A DNA stretch of 64,000 nucleotides, taken from NCBI RefSeq assembly GCF_023612255.1, contig NZ_CP063231.1, forward strand, positions 2,276,001 through 2,340,000, given 5' to 3'. The notes beneath the pieces are model-generated. The model was given only the letters and a program-made list of their open reading frames with translations, did no database searches and had not been told where the DNA came from. This document shows positions 20,494-29,980 of this stretch, piece after piece. A program made the translations under genes and the position numbers. How positions within the stretch are numbered: position 1 is the stretch's first letter; the number at the start of each line of letters is the position of its first letter. The DNA is from Luteibacter flocculans. GTDB taxonomy: Bacteria; Pseudomonadota; Gammaproteobacteria; Xanthomonadales; Rhodanobacteraceae.

Positions 20494-21768
20494 TCATCCT
20501 TCCAGTCGCGACTTCATCCAGTCGCGCCATTCGTTGTGCCAGTAGGTGCCCTGCGCCGCCAGATAGCCGAACGGGCGGTGCACCGGTTCCAGACCGAAGC
20601 CCGAGTAATCCGCCAACGCAGGCTCATTCGAGGCGATGGCATCCGCCAGCACTTCACCGGCCGCACAGGTGGGCGCAAGGCCGTGACCGCCAAACGCCTG
20701 GGCATACCAGAGCCCGTTGCCATGGGTGCCGACCTGGGGCATCTCATGCCGAGCGTAGCTCATGAGCCCCGACCACGCCTGCTCGATCCGCACGTCCTTT
20801 AGCGACGGAAACACCGTCGCGAGGTCGCGCTTCAACAACCGCTGCACCGCACGCGGCGAACGATCGCGCACCGAGATCCGCCCACCCCACAGCAAGCGCG
20901 TATCGGACAACGGTCGATAGTAGTCGAAGGCGAAGCGGGTGTCGTAGATGGCGGCACGTGTGCGTACGCACTCACGTAGACGCTCGCCAAGCGGCTCGGT
21001 CACCATCACGTACGTAGCGATGGGCAGCACCGCATGGTCGATGCGCCTGTCCAATCCGGCAAGATAGCCACCGCAGGCCAGCACCACGTTCGGGGTCTCC
21101 ACGACCGCGCCACCGACGTGCACGGCCCACCCCGCGCCACGGCGTTCCAGCCGCCGCACCCGCGATCCTTCGTGGATGGCAATTCCCACGCGTTCGGCAG
21201 CGGACGCCAGGCCGCGTGCATACGCCAGCGGGTCGATTTGCAATGCATTCCGCTCGTAGAGTCCGTCGTGATAGCGCGCACTGCGGACGAACTCGTGCAT
21301 CGCATCCTCGGGAAGCCACTGCCAGTCGGCGTCGTAGTGTTCCGCCAGGAGGCGTTGCCGCTCACGCAATACGCCAGCGTCGCGGAACCAGTTCGCCCAT
21401 ACGACGCCCGCGTCCACCGCGTCGCAATCGATCGATAAGGCCTGAATGCGATCGCGGATGAGGTTCACCGCATCCACCGTGCGCGTATACAGACGCTTGG
21501 CGCGCTCGGCGCCCGCCTTTTCGAGCAATGCCTTCTCGCCGAGCGAATACCCCGCGAAGACGAAGCCGCCGTTACGCCCCGATGCACCAAAGCCGATCGA
21601 TTTCGACTCCAGCAGCACGACATCGCGCACGCCGCGCGCTGCCAATCCCAGCACCGTATTGAGGCCAGCGAAGCCACCGCCGACCACCACTACCGCCGCC
21701 TCGCGTCGCCCTTGCAAGGGCGGCCGCGGCGCGGGCGCGGGCACTCGGTCGTGGTACCAGGACGGCAT
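20494..21768 (-). CDS. PuuB-like FAD-dependent amine oxidase
   Basis: 424 aa. After an N-terminal [18 protein letters not shown], typical of the gamma-glutamylputrescine oxidase group, the FAD loop [17 protein letters not shown] appears near residue 30. [20 protein letters not shown] and a C-terminal [24 protein letters not shown] complete the DAO fold. The likely reaction is oxidative deamination of an amine or D-amino acid; the substrate is not evident. The ATG at 21768 has GAGGAA about 9 nt upstream and gives the family start. It is divergent from the dioxygenase gene. Confidence 0.82.
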   Translation of the reverse strand: MPSWYHDRVPAPAPRPPLQGRREAAVVVVGGGFAGLNTVLGLAARGVRDVVLLESKSIGFGASGRNGGFVFAGYSLGEKALLEKAGAERAKRLYTRTVDAVNLIRDRIQALSIDCDAVDAGVVWANWFRDAGVLRERQRLLAEHYDADWQWLPEDAMHEFVRSARYHDGLYERNALQIDPLAYARGLASAAERVGIAIHEGSRVRRLERRGAGWAVHVGGAVVETPNVVLACGGYLAGLDRRIDHAVLPIATYVMVTEPLGERLRECVRTRAAIYDTRFAFDYYRPLSDTRLLWGGRISVRDRSPRAVQRLLKRDLATVFPSLKDVRIEQAWSGLMSYARHEMPQVGTHGNGLWYAQAFGGHGLAPTCAAGEVLADAIASNEPALADYSGFGLEPVHRPFGYLAAQGTYWHNEWRDWMKSRLEG

Positions 21769-21898
21769 GGGCGGCGGTTCCTCGGGGAGACGTGCGTTGT
21801 ACGCCAGAGCGACGCACGGCGAAAGTGGCACGAGGACGCGGATCGCTCGGGGCTGCTGGCGAGTATCATCGCGCCATGTCCGTTACGTAGGCCTTCCG

Positions 21899-22423
21899 AT
21901 GAGTCTGCTGCCTCCCATCGACCTCAAGCGCTGGATCGACGATCACCGCGCCCTGCTCAAGCCGCCAGTCGGCAACAAATGCATCGTGGATGGCGATTTC
22001 ATCATCATGATCGTCGGGGGCCCGAACGCGCGCACGGATTACCACTACGACGAAGGCCCCGAGTTCTTCTACCAGCTCGAAGGCGAGATGGTCCTCAAGG
22101 TCCAGGATGACGGACAGGCCCGCGATATTCCCATTCGCGCGGGCGAGGTGTTCTATTTGCCCCCGGGCGTGCCGCATTCACCGCAGCGGATGCCGGATTC
22201 GATCGGTCTCGTGGTCGAGCGGCGCCGCCTTGCGGGCGAGAAAGACGGACTGATGTGGTTCTGTCAGGCGTGCAATCACAAGTTGTACGAGACCTATTTT
22301 CCGCTCGGTAGCATCGAAAGCGATTTCCCGCCGGTCTTCGAGCGGTTTTACCGATCGCGCGAGGCGCGGACGTGTACGGTCTGTGGCACCGTGCATCCGG
22401 CACCTGCGGCTTACGCCGACTGA
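21899..22423 (+). CDS. nbaC: 3-hydroxyanthranilate 3,4-dioxygenase
   Basis: 174 aa cupin enzyme opening 3-hydroxyanthranilate to 2-amino-3-carboxymuconate semialdehyde in the kynurenine pathway. Catalytic iron ligands H49, E55 and H93 are in [12 protein letters not shown] and GVPHSP. The bacterial-type second metal site is present as CQAC (about 122-125) and CTVC near the C terminus. In this order the pathway can lead to quinolinate and NAD or to tryptophan breakdown; the other kynurenine genes are not in the window. Confidence 0.95.
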   Translation: MSLLPPIDLKRWIDDHRALLKPPVGNKCIVDGDFIIMIVGGPNARTDYHYDEGPEFFYQLEGEMVLKVQDDGQARDIPIRAGEVFYLPPGVPHSPQRMPDSIGLVVERRRLAGEKDGLMWFCQACNHKLYETYFPLGSIESDFPPVFERFYRSREARTCTVCGTVHPAPAAYAD

Positions 22424-22470
22424 TCGCGCCGCGCGAGCCGCCCCATAGCGGCCCACGTGGGTAACGACAA

Positions 22471-23016
22471 CTAACGGGTGCTCGCCAGCCACTTCGTCGC
22501 CATGCGGCGCAGCGACTCGTCGGCTTCGCGGTCCGCGGCAATGTCCGCGATCGAGCGCCACGCCAGTTCCAGCGACTCCTCGTTGGCGACAACATCCTCG
22601 CTGCCACGTGCGACGACGACATAGCGGACGTCGTAGTGCCAATGCTCCGGCTCGTCACGGCGCGCCGGTATGCGATGGCGATCGAGATCGAAGATCTCCG
22701 GCAGCACGGCGAGATCGCGCAACCCCGTCTCCTCTTCCGCCTCGCGCAAGGCGACGGCGGCGAGATCGGGGTCGCCGTCGGCATGCCCGCCCGGTTGCAG
22801 CCAGCGCTCGAGTTTCCGATGCAGCATGAGCAAGGTGCGCTGCCCGTCCGCACTTACCAGCCAGGCCGATCCGGTGACATGCCCCGCCACGGTCTCGCGA
22901 TGGAAGGGCCGCGGCTCATCGCGCAGGAGGCGCACGAACTCGCGGGTGGTGAGGTCTTCCGGCCAACGCGCCGCATAGCGGTCGAGCGCATCCAGCAAAC
23001 GATCAGGTTTGTCCAT
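22471..23016 (-). CDS. Nudix hydrolase
   Basis: 181 aa with a Nudix box, GGHADGDPDLAAVALREAEEETGL, but the glutamate expected 8 positions before the REUXEE arginine is proline; REAEEE itself is intact. The form GGH-x-D-G-D is common in a proteobacterial Nudix branch of unknown substrate. The start is uncertain: ATG 23016 gives MDKPDRLLDALDRY, and longer frames to 23058 lack support. It is convergent with the dioxygenase gene. Confidence 0.82.
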   Translation of the reverse strand: MDKPDRLLDALDRYAARWPEDLTTREFVRLLRDEPRPFHRETVAGHVTGSAWLVSADGQRTLLMLHRKLERWLQPGGHADGDPDLAAVALREAEEETGLRDLAVLPEIFDLDRHRIPARRDEPEHWHYDVRYVVVARGSEDVVANEESLELAWRSIADIAADREADESLRRMATKWLASTR

Positions 23017-23167
23017 CAGGGAATGCCTGCACATAAATCGCCAATTCTCGCATGGCATTTTCGGACTAGTCCGATGTCGGGCACGGGCACGGCTTGCCTA
23101 GGATGGTTGCCGGAGCACACGACGCGCTCCGTTCGCCGCCCTCCCGCCGTCACGCAAGGAATTGCGC

Positions 23168-24124
23168 ATGCCGAAGACGCTTCCATCGGTCGCCCTCGCC
23201 CTCGCCAGCCTCGCCCCGCTTGCCGCCTCTGCGGCGCCGCGGGAAGCCAACTTCACCGGCCCGCTGGTCACGCCAGCGGTCAACAGCATGCCCGAGGGCA
23301 TGGTCAACATCGAGCCGTATCTCATCCACACCAACACCCGCGGCCGTTACGACAACGTGGGCCACCGCCGGGAAGAGCATTCGATGGTGCGGCAGTGGCA
23401 ACTGGCCGTACCGATGAGTTACGCACTGAGCGACACCCATGTCGTGCAGCTCACCCTCACGTCGTCGCGCACGTCCGGCGGCGGACTGCACAGCGACGGC
23501 ATGCGAACCGGCGACACGACCGTACGGCTGCAGCAGCGACTGCGTGGGCCAGACGCCGACGGCGGCGGCTTGATCCTCGCCGTGGCAGCAGCCCAGCGTC
23601 TGCCGACCGGCCGCTACCACCAGTTGGATCGCAACCCGCTCAACGGCACGGGAAGCGGCGCCATGCGAACGACCTTCTCCTTTGGCGCCCAGCAGTTGCA
23701 CTGGCTTGACGACGCACACGCCCTCCGTTGGCGGGCGCAGCTCGCATGGAGCCCGACGCCCGGACATATCCGGCTGCGCGACAGCAGCGTGTACGGCACG
23801 GATGCCGGGTTCCGCGGCCGCGCACGACTCGATCAGGCATGGAATGCCTCGGTGGCGGCCGAATACACGCTCAACCCGCGCTGGGTGCTGGTAGGCGAAG
23901 CGATCTGGAACCGTGCTGGCGCGGTCGACCTCGTCGGCACGTCCGCCGACGGCTCGCACATGGCACGTCGTCTCAAGCCCAACCAGGATTTCAGCCTTGC
24001 ACCGGCTGTGGAATACCACTTCACGCCGAACACCGGCCTCATCGCAGGCGTGCAGTTCACCGTGGCTGGCCGCAACACCTCCGACTACGTGGCGCCCCAG
24101 GTGGCGCTCAACATGGTCTTCTGA
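23168..24124 (+). CDS. Outer-membrane beta-barrel protein (Phenol_MetA_deg-like)
   Basis: 318 aa with a Sec signal peptide (LPSVALALASLAPLAASAA, cleavage about residue 22). Alternating amphipathic strands run through the rest, and the terminal phenylalanine (ALNMVF) is a BAM recognition signal. Spacing of strand pairs such as RTTFSFGAQQLHWLDDAHALRWRAQLAW resembles the family called the putative MetA pathway of phenol degradation, whose role is not established. AAGGA lies 7 nt before the ATG at 23168. Confidence 0.75.
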   Translation: MPKTLPSVALALASLAPLAASAAPREANFTGPLVTPAVNSMPEGMVNIEPYLIHTNTRGRYDNVGHRREEHSMVRQWQLAVPMSYALSDTHVVQLTLTSSRTSGGGLHSDGMRTGDTTVRLQQRLRGPDADGGGLILAVAAAQRLPTGRYHQLDRNPLNGTGSGAMRTTFSFGAQQLHWLDDAHALRWRAQLAWSPTPGHIRLRDSSVYGTDAGFRGRARLDQAWNASVAAEYTLNPRWVLVGEAIWNRAGAVDLVGTSADGSHMARRLKPNQDFSLAPAVEYHFTPNTGLIAGVQFTVAGRNTSDYVAPQVALNMVF

Positions 24125-24340
24125 AGCATCGCGTCGCCATATGCACAACCGCCGCAAGTCATGCTCGACACGTTTACCGGATGCTCGCAATGCCTTGGCA
24201 GGCCTCGCATTGCAGCTTGTACGGCCGAGGCCCGCTGGGCTATGGTGCCGTGCCAGCGCTTCCGGGCAGCGGCGTGTCCACCGTGGCTCACGCGGCGGTC
24301 CCAATAATAAAAGGCAACATTCCGGCAGTAGGGGAGACAC

Positions 24341-25828
24341 ATGTTGAAACACTTGTTCGCGACGCATCCCATCGAGGCCGCGCCGCACGTCGACGCTGGC
24401 GAACACATCAATACCGGCGCGCACGGAAACGAGCTGAAGCGGGTTCTCACCGCAAAGCACCTCATCCTTCTCGGTGTCGGCGCGGTCATCGGCGCGGGCA
24501 TCTTCGTCATCACCGGCCAGGCTGCCGCGCTACACGCCGGCCCCGCGCTGGTCATCAGCTTCCTCATCGCCGGTTTCGCCTGCGCCCTCGCCGGCCTGTG
24601 CTACGCCGAGTTCGCAGCGATGCTGCCGGTCTCGGGCAGCGCCTACTCCTATTCCTATGCGACGCTCGGCGAATACGTCGCCTGGTTCGTCGGCTGGAAC
24701 CTGGTGCTCGAGTACCTCTTCGCCGCCGCCACGGTGGCCGCGGGTTGGTCGGGGTACTTCAACGAATTGCTCGGCCTGATCGGCCAGATGATCGGCAGCA
24801 ACATCGCCCTGCCCGCCTCGCTCGCCTCGGCACCCTTCCAGTTCGTCGAGGGGCACATCCAGGCAACCGGCACGATCATCAACCTGCCCGCGGTCGTCAT
24901 CATCGCCGCGCTGTCCGGCCTCTGCTACGTGGGCATCACGCAGTCGGCCTTCGTCAACTCGATCATCGTGGCGATCAAGGTCACCGTGATCCTGCTATTC
25001 CTCGCCTTCGCAATCCAGGTGATCAACCCGTCCAACTGGCACCCGTTCATTCCCGAGTCCGAGGGTGAGGGCATGTTCGGCTGGAGCGGCATCTTCCGCG
25101 CAGCGACCATCGTGTTCTTCTCCTACGTGGGCTTCGACGCGGTGTCCACCGCGGCTGGCGAGGCCAAGAATCCGCAGCGCGACATGCCGATCGGCATCCT
25201 CGGCTCGCTGGCCATCTGCACGGTGCTCTACATTGCCGTGGCGCTCGTGCTCACCGGCATCGCTCCGTTCCGCATGCTCAACACGCCGGAACCGGTGGCA
25301 ACCGCCCTCGGCCTGTATCCGCATCTGTCCTGGCTGAAGGCGATCGTCGTGCTCGGTGCCATCACCGGTCTGTCGTCGGTCATCCTCGTGATGCTCATGG
25401 GCCTGCCGCGCATCTTCTTCTCGATGGCGAAGGACGGCCTGCTGCCGCAGACCATGGCGAAGGTGCATCCGAACTTCCGCACGCCTTACGTCGGTACCGT
25501 CATCGTGGGTGTGGCCGCTGCCGCCATGGCCGGCCTGTTCCCGGTCAGCGTGCTCGGCGAATTGGTCTCGATGGGCACTCTGCTCGCCTTCGCCACCGTG
25601 TGCATCGGCGTGCTGATCCTGCGCTACACCCGTCCGGACCTGAAGCGCAGCTTCCGCGTGCCGTTCGTGTGGCCGATCTGCGTCACCGGCGCACTGGCCT
25701 GCGTTTACCTCTTCTGGCAGGCATTCGAGGAGCATTGGCGCCTGATGATCGGCTGGATCATCATCGGCCAGTTGATCTACTTCGGCTACGGCTACGCGCA
25801 CAGCAAGCTGCGCAAGTCGCTCGGCTGA
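24341..25828 (+). CDS. CAT-type amino-acid permease, copy 1
   Basis: 495 aa, with about 12 to 13 transmembrane helices. Signature pieces are LGVGAVIGAGIFVITG (TM1) and FACALAGLCYAEFAAMLPVSGSAYSYSYATLGE (TM2-3) of the APC superfamily, cationic amino-acid transporter group. It likely imports or exchanges an amino acid with protons. A strong GGGGAG lies about 6 nt before the ATG. It ends just before a strong hairpin terminator and is followed by a paralogue. Confidence 0.92.
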   Translation: MLKHLFATHPIEAAPHVDAGEHINTGAHGNELKRVLTAKHLILLGVGAVIGAGIFVITGQAAALHAGPALVISFLIAGFACALAGLCYAEFAAMLPVSGSAYSYSYATLGEYVAWFVGWNLVLEYLFAAATVAAGWSGYFNELLGLIGQMIGSNIALPASLASAPFQFVEGHIQATGTIINLPAVVIIAALSGLCYVGITQSAFVNSIIVAIKVTVILLFLAFAIQVINPSNWHPFIPESEGEGMFGWSGIFRAATIVFFSYVGFDAVSTAAGEAKNPQRDMPIGILGSLAICTVLYIAVALVLTGIAPFRMLNTPEPVATALGLYPHLSWLKAIVVLGAITGLSSVILVMLMGLPRIFFSMAKDGLLPQTMAKVHPNFRTPYVGTVIVGVAAAAMAGLFPVSVLGELVSMGTLLAFATVCIGVLILRYTRPDLKRSFRVPFVWPICVTGALACVYLFWQAFEEHWRLMIGWIIIGQLIYFGYGYAHSKLRKSLG

Positions 25829-25846
25829 TCTAACCTGCGGAAACGA

Positions 25847-25870
25847 GGGCCGGCGGTCGTCCGCCGGCCC
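25847..25870. terminator. Rho-independent terminator after permease 1
   Basis: GGGCCGGCGG / CCGCCGGCCC, a perfect 10-bp stem with TCGT loop, followed by TTGCGTTTGC. It separates the two permease genes, so they are probably separate transcription units. Confidence 0.8.
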
Positions 25871-25916
25871 TTGCGTTTGCAGCCCTTCCTTTTCGTACAC
25901 GACTTCCAGGCTGTCC

Positions 25917-27362
25917 ATGCTCCAGCAGTTACTCGCGAAGAAAGCGCCCCAAGCCGAGCCGGATGACGCGCACGGCCCCGCCCTGCGCCGCACGCTCGGT
26001 CCCTGGGGTCTCACCGCGCTGGGCATCGGCGCTGTCATCGGTGGCGGCATCTTCGTCATTACCGGCGTCGCCGCAGCAGAACACGCGGGGCCGGCGATCA
26101 TCGTATCGTTCATCCTCGCGGCGATCTGCAGCACCTTCACAGCGCTGTGCTATGCCGAATTCGCTTCGATGATTCCCGTATCGGGCAGCGCCTATTCCTA
26201 TGCCTATGCCACGCTCGGCGAAGGCGCCGCATGGTTCATCGGCTGGAATCTCATTCTCGAATACGGCGTCTCGGCCTCCGCGGTGGCGGTGAGTTGGACC
26301 GGCTACTTCGTCAGCCTGCTCGATCACATCGGCATCCACATCCCGCCAGCGCTGACCAATGCGCCCGTGGATTGGGTGGACGGGCATCTGGTGTTCACCG
26401 GCGCGCTGTTCAACCTGCCGGCCGTCGGCATCACCCTGGCGCTGACCTGGCTTTGCTACGTGGGCATCAAGGAATCCGCCGGCATCAACATGGCGATGGT
26501 GCTGCTCAAGACCGCACTGATCATCGTGGTGATCGTGGTGGGTGCGAGCCACATCGACACGGCGAACTGGCATCCCTTCATCCCCGAGAATCAGGGCGGC
26601 GACAAGTACGGCTGGTCGGGCATCCTACGTGGCGCGTCGATGGTCTTCTTCGCCTACATCGGCTTCGAGGCGACCTCCACGGCGGCACAGGAGTCGAAGA
26701 ACCCGCAGCGCGACATGCCGATCGGCACGTTGGCCTCGCTCGCCATCTGCACGGTGCTGTACATCGCGATGGCCGCCGTGCTGACCGGTCTCGTTCCCTT
26801 CGCCGAACTCGGCACCTCGGAGCCGGTGGTCACAGCGATTCGTCAGCATCCGGAACTGGGCTGGCTGCGCGGCATCGTCGAAGTCGGCGCGCTTATCGGC
26901 CTCTCGTCCGTCGTGCTGGTGATGATCATCGCTCAGCCGCGCATCTTCATGATCATGGGCCGCGACGGCCTCATGCCGAAGGTGTTCACCACCATTCACC
27001 CGAAATACCGCACGCCGCACATCAACACGGTCATCACCGGCATCGGCATCGCCTTGCTCGCTGCGGTGTTCCCGCTCAACGTGCTGGGTGACCTCACCTC
27101 GATGGGCACGCTGGTCGCTTTCTGCGCCGTCTGCGGTGGCGTGATGATCCTGCGCAAGACCGCGCCGGATCTCCCGCGCACGTTCCGCGTGCCCTGGGCG
27201 CCGGTCACCTGCGTGCTCGGCATTCTGAGCTGCATCGGCCTGCTCTGGTCGATGGGCGTGCGCAACTGGGTGCTGATGGGCGTGTGGACCCTGCTCGGAC
27301 TCGTGATGTACATGGTCTACGGCTACCGTCACAGCCGACTCAAGCGGAGCAGCGGCGCCTGA
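25917..27362 (+). CDS. CAT-type amino-acid permease, copy 2
   Basis: 481 aa. The same APC/CAT signatures as its neighbour are seen (LGIGAVIGGGIFVITG, CSTFTALCYAEFASMIPVSGSAYSYAYATLGE), with about 12 transmembrane helices. The two proteins are clearly paralogous along their length but differ in the N-terminal tail and in many loop residues. Transported amino acid unknown. A terminator in front suggests its own promoter. Confidence 0.92.
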   Translation: MLQQLLAKKAPQAEPDDAHGPALRRTLGPWGLTALGIGAVIGGGIFVITGVAAAEHAGPAIIVSFILAAICSTFTALCYAEFASMIPVSGSAYSYAYATLGEGAAWFIGWNLILEYGVSASAVAVSWTGYFVSLLDHIGIHIPPALTNAPVDWVDGHLVFTGALFNLPAVGITLALTWLCYVGIKESAGINMAMVLLKTALIIVVIVVGASHIDTANWHPFIPENQGGDKYGWSGILRGASMVFFAYIGFEATSTAAQESKNPQRDMPIGTLASLAICTVLYIAMAAVLTGLVPFAELGTSEPVVTAIRQHPELGWLRGIVEVGALIGLSSVVLVMIIAQPRIFMIMGRDGLMPKVFTTIHPKYRTPHINTVITGIGIALLAAVFPLNVLGDLTSMGTLVAFCAVCGGVMILRKTAPDLPRTFRVPWAPVTCVLGILSCIGLLWSMGVRNWVLMGVWTLLGLVMYMVYGYRHSRLKRSSGA

Positions 27363-27408
27363 CGGGCGCCCGGTTTACAAAATTCGAACAAATCTCCGAT
27401 TTAAGCCG

Positions 27409-27414
27409 TAATAT
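27409..27414 (+). promoter_or_regulatory. Possible -10 element for the small ORF at 27491
   Basis: TAATAT lies about 80 bp before the small ORF, in an AT-rich stretch that contrasts with the high-GC surroundings. No convincing -35 is seen at 17 bp. Confidence 0.25.
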
Positions 27415-27490
27415 CTTGTTTTAAAAGGAAAATCGAAGAAAGTTTCGCTGTCATTTAGCTGCCATTGGCCGGTCGCCATCGGAGGGGAGT

Positions 27491-27604
27491 ATGATCCCGA
27501 GTCCGAGGGTAAATCACTTGGCAGTGGGCCCCGGATTGCCGCCCGGCGCGTCAGGCGGGTCAGCTCCTCGGCCTGGCGCGCTTGGGCTGCATTTTCTTAA
27601 GTGA
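27491..27604 (+). CDS. Small proline/glycine-rich protein (37 aa), unrecognised
   Basis: A 37-codon ORF with an excellent Shine-Dalgarno (GGAGGGGAGT directly before the ATG), an AT-rich region upstream and a strong terminator 6 bp after its stop. This complete gene architecture makes chance unlikely. The product begins MIPSPRVNHLAVGPG and ends GALGLHFLK, rich in Gly and Pro with three basic residues and no acidic one. No known family was recognised. It could be a leader peptide, a toxin-like peptide or a small regulatory RNA with a coding segment. Confidence 0.55.
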   Translation: MIPSPRVNHLAVGPGLPPGASGGSAPRPGALGLHFLK

Positions 27605-27610
27605 CAAACG

Positions 27611-27636
27611 AAGGCCAGCCTTGCGGCTGGCCTTTT
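27611..27636. terminator. Bidirectional terminator between the small ORF and HiPIP gene
   Basis: AAGGCCAGCC / GGCTGGCCTT, a perfect 10-bp stem with a TTGC loop, followed by TT on the plus strand and CGTTTGTC on the minus strand. It lies between convergent genes. Confidence 0.85.
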
Positions 27637-27665
27637 CGTGTCGATTCTGTACGCCCAGGCAGCGT

Positions 27666-27998
27666 TTAGATCATGACCGCGTGCGACACGCACCAGCCCT
27701 TGGCAGCCACCGAATGCCCTGGGAACAACTGGCACGGGCCACGGGCGGCACCCGCCTTGCCCTGGTAGAAATTGCAGTTGAAACAAGCGTCCTTGGGATC
27801 TTTCTTCCCGGCCGCCTTGCTGGCGTCCTCGGTGTACTTCAGCGCGCTGGCCGTCGGGTCGGTCGGGGACAACGGCGGCAAATCCTGAGCCCGAGCGTTC
27901 CGTGGGAGGGTGCCGAGGAGCGTGGCGGCGGCCACCCCGCCAGCCGCGACCTTGAGGAAACGGCGACGTCCTTCATTATTCTTATCGTGTTGCGACAT
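27666..27998 (-). CDS. High-potential iron-sulfur protein (HiPIP), Tat-exported
   Basis: 110 aa. The N terminus has a twin-arginine signal (RRRFLKVAAGG, then cleavage near ARA at 35-37). Four cysteines at 72, 75, 89 and 103 fit the C-x2-C-x13-C-x13-C pattern binding one [4Fe-4S] cluster. HiPIPs carry electrons in the periplasm between cytochrome complexes and terminal oxidases. The longer in-frame extension to 28781 is antisense to mtnB and not real. The ATG at 27998 is preceded by GGAGG. Confidence 0.93.
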   Translation of the reverse strand: MSQHDKNNEGRRRFLKVAAGGVAAATLLGTLPRNARAQDLPPLSPTDPTASALKYTEDASKAAGKKDPKDACFNCNFYQGKAGAARGPCQLFPGHSVAAKGWCVSHAVMI

Positions 27999-28177
27999 GG
28001 GATAGACCTCCGTCGATGGTAAGCCGGGCCAGCGCCCGGTGCTGAGGGAATCGTACCGTCTCAGGGGCAGAGGAAGCGTCCGTCGCACCGATTCATCCAT
28101 GGCAATCCCCATCCGTCCTGTCGTCGCCACTCCCTCCCCGCAGGGCCAAAGACCCCACGTGCTATAGTTGCAGCCTG

Positions 28178-28191
28178 TTTGGACGTCCAAA
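28178..28191. promoter_or_regulatory. Palindrome in the mtnB leader (candidate methionine-type operator)
   Basis: TTTGGACGTCCAAA, a perfect 14-bp palindrome lying 5 bp before the mtnB start and just after a possible -10 (TATAGT, 28163-28168). A near copy, TTTGGACGGCCAAA, lies in front of the aminotransferase gene of the same pathway. The centre GGACGTCC resembles the MetJ box but was not proved to be one. Confidence 0.6.
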
Positions 28192-28196
28192 TCCTC

Positions 28197-28841
28197 ATGT
28201 CGAAGCCTCTCCCCACCGCCGTCTCCGCCCTCCTCGCGGATCGAGCGGACGCCATTGCCGAAGCTGCCCGCGAGCTGGCCGCCTTCGGCTGGACGCCCGC
28301 CACGAGCAGTAACTTTTCGATGCGTATCGACGATCAGCTCGCCGCCATCACCATTTCCGGACGCGACAAGGGGCGTTTGGGTCGCGACGACATCATGGTG
28401 ATCGACATGAACGGCAAGGCGGTGGGATCGGAATACCGCCCATCGGCGGAAACCGGGCTGCATACGCAGGTCTATCGACGCTTTCCGGATGCCAACGTCG
28501 TGTTGCACACCCACTCGCGCACGCAGAGCGTAGCGTCTCGGCTGTTCGCGGCGGAAGGTCGCGTGCGCCTCGAAGGCTGGGAATTGCAAAAGGCCATCGC
28601 TGGCCACACAACCCATGACAGCACGCTGGATATCCCTGTCTTCCCCAACACCCAGCACATGCCCGAGCTTGAGGCTCGTGTGGATGCCTGGATCGACGCC
28701 GGCAAGCCGTTGTACGCCTATCTCATCAACGGCCACGGCATCTACACCTGGGGCCATGACATGGCCGAAGCGCGCCGCCACCTCGAAGCCCTGGAATTCC
28801 TCCTCGGCTGCGAACTCGACCTACGGAGGCTTTCCCCATGA
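28197..28841 (+). CDS. mtnB: Methylthioribulose-1-phosphate dehydratase
   Basis: 214 aa class II aldolase-fold enzyme of the methionine salvage pathway, dehydrating methylthioribulose 1-phosphate. Zinc ligands H104 and H106 are in [10 protein letters not shown] and H180 in NGHGIYTWG; catalytic E85 is in SAETGLH. There is no clear Shine-Dalgarno; the message may start close to the ATG after the palindrome. Its stop overlaps the mtnD start (ATGA). The 18 residues added by the longer start at 28179 cover the palindrome and are rejected. Confidence 0.95.
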   Translation: MSKPLPTAVSALLADRADAIAEAARELAAFGWTPATSSNFSMRIDDQLAAITISGRDKGRLGRDDIMVIDMNGKAVGSEYRPSAETGLHTQVYRRFPDANVVLHTHSRTQSVASRLFAAEGRVRLEGWELQKAIAGHTTHDSTLDIPVFPNTQHMPELEARVDAWIDAGKPLYAYLINGHGIYTWGHDMAEARRHLEALEFLLGCELDLRRLSP

Positions 28842-29407
28842 GTCGCCTGCGCATCTACGAAGACACCCGTCACGACACGCCCCTGGCCGTGTATGAAGAC
28901 CACGCTGCTATCGCCGCGGCGTTGAACGCGGTTGGCGTGCGTTTCGAGCAATGGGAGGCCAACCAGCCGATCGCGCCCGGAGCAAGCCAGGACGAGGTCA
29001 TTGCCGCGTACCGCCAGGACATCGACCGCCTTATGCGCGAGAACGGCTATCAAGCCGTTGACGTCATCAGCCTCAAGCCGGATCACCCGGACCGCGCCGC
29101 ATTCCGCCAGAAGTTCCTGAACGAGCATACGCACAGCGAGGACGAAGTCCGTTTCTTCGTGGCTGGCGCTGGCCAGTTCACCTTGCATCTCGATGGCAAG
29201 GTCTACGAGGTGCTGTGCGAAAAAGGCGACCTGATCGGCGTGCCGGACGGCACGCCGCATTGGTTCGATATGAGCGAATCGCCCTACTTCGTGGCGATTC
29301 GCCTGTTTACCAACGTGGAAGGCTGGGTGGCGAAGTTTACCGGCGAGGATATTGCTGAGCGCTTCCCGCGCATGACCCCGCACACGTCGGCTTCGACTGA
29401 TTTATAG
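28838..29407 (+). CDS. mtnD: Acireductone dioxygenase
   Basis: 189 aa cupin enzyme that oxidises acireductone to 4-methylthio-2-oxobutanoate and formate (with Fe). Metal ligands are H97, H99 and E103 in NEHTHSEDE and H141 in GTPHWFD. It overlaps mtnB by ATGA with GGAGG upstream. The last 76 bp are echoed five times further right, at each junction of the neighbouring array. The stop overlaps the convergent array gene P1 by 6 bp. Confidence 0.96.
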   Translation: MSRLRIYEDTRHDTPLAVYEDHAAIAAALNAVGVRFEQWEANQPIAPGASQDEVIAAYRQDIDRLMRENGYQAVDVISLKPDHPDRAAFRQKFLNEHTHSEDEVRFFVAGAGQFTLHLDGKVYEVLCEKGDLIGVPDGTPHWFDMSESPYFVAIRLFTNVEGWVAKFTGEDIAERFPRMTPHTSASTDL

Positions 29408-29980
29408 ACTTACGTCGGTGTTCGGCATGGAGAACGTGCCGTCTACTTCGATGCGCTTCGCGCCATCGGATCGAAATGCCGTGAAAGCGAATTTGCCCTC
29501 GACCCAAGTGCGGTCAGGGCTGAACCTGAGCTCTACGTAACCGCCGTTTGGAAAATATGGGTAGACCGCATGACCATCGAATTCGCCGTAAAACAGCATC
29601 AGGTCCGTTTTGTATAAGTCGAAATAATAAGCACCATCAACGGCCTGCTCCTCCGTATCCTTGAAACGCAGTTCGAAACCCATGGTGTCCACGACGGCAC
29701 CACTGATCAACGATCCGGCGTCGAAGTAGTGAGTTTTTGGAGCCCAGCCGCCAGTGATCAGCTGCTCCCTGGCGTGTGCCGTGTCGGACACGTATTGCAC
29801 CCCATTGATAGTCGCCTCGAAGGTTCCGTTCGTATCGGCGCGTGCATTCCTAGACAGCACGGTCGACGGGTCCGACAACATGTCACTTGGCTCGGAATGA
29901 ACCGGACTGGCCGCAAGACCGAGCGCCAACATCGGGGTAAGTAGTGCGGATCGCCGCAGCATGCGGTGAGAAAAGAACAT
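29402..29980 (-). CDS. Array protein P1: small exported protein of unknown function
   Basis: 192 aa. A Sec signal (RRSALLTPMLALGLAASPVHS, cleavage after about residue 29) is followed by a roughly 160-residue beta-rich domain. Conserved core pieces are ATINGVQYVS (56-65), FELRF, GGYVELRFSPDRTWVEGKFAF (146-166) and VDGTFSMPN (179-187). AGGAG lies 6 nt before the ATG. No family was recognised; the shape is like small beta-sandwich proteins such as DUF6252, which is only an impression. It is almost identical to P2 outside two short windows. Its stop lies inside the mtnD stop region. Confidence 0.85.
   Translation of the reverse strand: MFFSHRMLRRSALLTPMLALGLAASPVHSEPSDMLSDPSTVLSRNARADTNGTFEATINGVQYVSDTAHAREQLITGGWAPKTHYFDAGSLISGAVVDTMGFELRFKDTEEQAVDGAYYFDLYKTDLMLFYGEFDGHAVYPYFPNGGYVELRFSPDRTWVEGKFAFTAFRSDGAKRIEVDGTFSMPNTDVSL

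Noticed and set aside
22471-23016. Nudix protein as a pseudoenzyme because one box glutamate is missing
   Set aside because: The catalytic REAEEE part is intact and the same variant seems common in this branch, so inactivity is not supported.
24125-24340. Hairpin GGCCTCG...CGAGGCC before the first permease as a riboswitch
   Set aside because: The 18-nt loop and lack of any known aptamer core give no support; it may be chance in GC-rich DNA.
27363-27490. 6S RNA, SRP RNA or tmRNA in the spacer before the small ORF
   Set aside because: No conserved core of these RNAs was found; the small ORF with its own terminator explains the transcript better.
28178-28191. Calling the mtnB palindrome a MetJ box
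   Set aside because: The centre GGACGTCC differs from AGACGTCT and MetJ boxes come as tandem repeats; only one palindrome is here, so the regulator is left open.
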